Shown here: positions 63,880 to 64,000 of the stretch, one piece after another
Layout of the letters: each line of letters begins with the position of its first letter
Numbering within the stretch: the stretch's first letter is position 1
DNA from: Amylostereum areolatum
Lineage: Eukaryota > Basidiomycota > Agaricomycetes > Russulales > Stereaceae
Direction: 5' to 3'
DNA length: 64,000 nt
Assembly (NCBI GenBank): GCA_012932865.1
Contig: SAXG01000019.1
Coordinates: 434,001-498,000, forward strand
Made by a program: the position numbers and the translations under genes
Notes under the pieces: model-generated
What the model was told of the DNA's origin: nothing
What the model saw: only the letters and a program-made list of their open reading frames with translations
Databases searched by the model: none

Positions 63880-64000
63880 TGCTCCAGATCTCACGCTCGT
63901 CCAGGCAGCCGCGCCGCGAAGCCTGGACATCCGAGCGCCTCGTTCGCGAACGGGCGCTCGCCCTCGGAGCCGCGATTGACATTTCCACGCGCCTATCATA
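63879..64000 (+). CDS. Start of third ORF of the DIRS-like element, probable tyrosine recombinase (partial)
   Basis: ATG 63,879 shares its A with the RT stop codon (TGATG). The visible 40 codons read MLQISRSSRQPRREAW, then TSERLVRERALALGAAIDIS, then TRLS at the window edge. This helix ending in a Ser/Thr-Tyr-like entry resembles the N-terminal core-binding region of DIRS-type tyrosine recombinases as I remember them. The catalytic residues are beyond the window. Confidence 0.55.
   Translation, partial: MLQISRSSRQPRREAWTSERLVRERALALGAAIDISTRLS

Larger units (their letters stand above)
60350..64000 (+). mobile_element. DIRS-like retrotransposon, left part (runs off the window)
   Basis: Order: Gag-like ORF with Cys/His cluster, then RT with a DIRS-type RNase H, then the start of a third ORF where a tyrosine recombinase is expected. 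No LTR and no integrase are seen. The RT/RNase H style (YIDDTF, VIFCDASLSGLGFW, HIPGEKNTVADALSRG) fits the DIRS group. The left boundary is approximate and the right end is absent. Confidence 0.8.

Noticed and set aside
1..64000. tRNA, rRNA or CRISPR features
   Set aside because: No cloverleaf, rRNA core or regularly spaced repeat array was recognised by eye. A tRNA could be missed without a covariance search.

Overview
The window looks like a gene-dense, GC-rich chromosome segment of a filamentous basidiomycete (Agaricomycetes type). The evidence is the many 50-70 bp GT-AG introns, an HSPA12-type Hsp70-like expansion, secreted M36 fungalysins, a Tnp2-type CACTA-related DNA transposon, a chromodomain Ty3/gypsy element and a DIRS-like element. 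I saw no rRNA, tRNA or CRISPR array. All calls come from reading the sequence; no database search was run.

Layout. (1) 1-824 is a partial WW-like-domain gene. (2) 1.3-24.6 kb alternates Hsp70-like genes (Hsp70-1, -2 and the 3' part of -3, all on the minus strand) with four fungalysin M36 copies. Copies A and B (plus strand) and C and D (minus strand) form a large inverted duplication around Hsp70-2. Copy A is wrecked by a deletion plus an internal inversion; B, C and D look intact. (3) 24,622-41,348 is a 16.7 kb Tnp2/CACTA-like transposon with 24-bp terminal inverted repeats and a 7-bp target duplication, inserted in exon 2 of Hsp70-3. It carries a four-exon transposase, a nine-exon 601-residue gene and a 238-residue coiled-coil gene. 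A young Ty3/gypsy element (26,897-34,386, one mismatch between its 457-bp LTRs, 5-bp target duplication) sits inside an intron of the 601-residue gene. (4) 41.3-57.6 kb holds the 5' end of Hsp70-3, an opposite-strand Hsp70 C-terminal fragment, Hsp70-4, -5 and -6, and three related coiled-coil genes (CC1-3). Hsp70-5/CC2 and Hsp70-6/CC3 are duplicated divergent pairs sharing conserved intergenic sequence with a heat-shock-element-like site. (5) 58.4-59.7 kb is a membrane-anchored coiled-coil gene (CC4). (6) From about 60.4 kb to the end is the 5' part of a DIRS-like retrotransposon: Gag-like ORF, RT/RNase H ORF, and the start of what is probably a tyrosine recombinase that runs off the window.

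How it fits together. The Hsp70-like proteins keep the ATP-binding motifs of the Hsp70/actin fold (DLGTT, DAGGGT, VGGFAASE) and share a C-terminal region with no name I can give. Their repeated pairing with the coiled-coil family suggests a chaperone-like/partner module evolving by duplication. The fungalysins are predicted secreted zinc proteases. The mobile elements explain the main breaks: Hsp70-3 by the DNA transposon, and the transposon's own second gene by the gypsy element.
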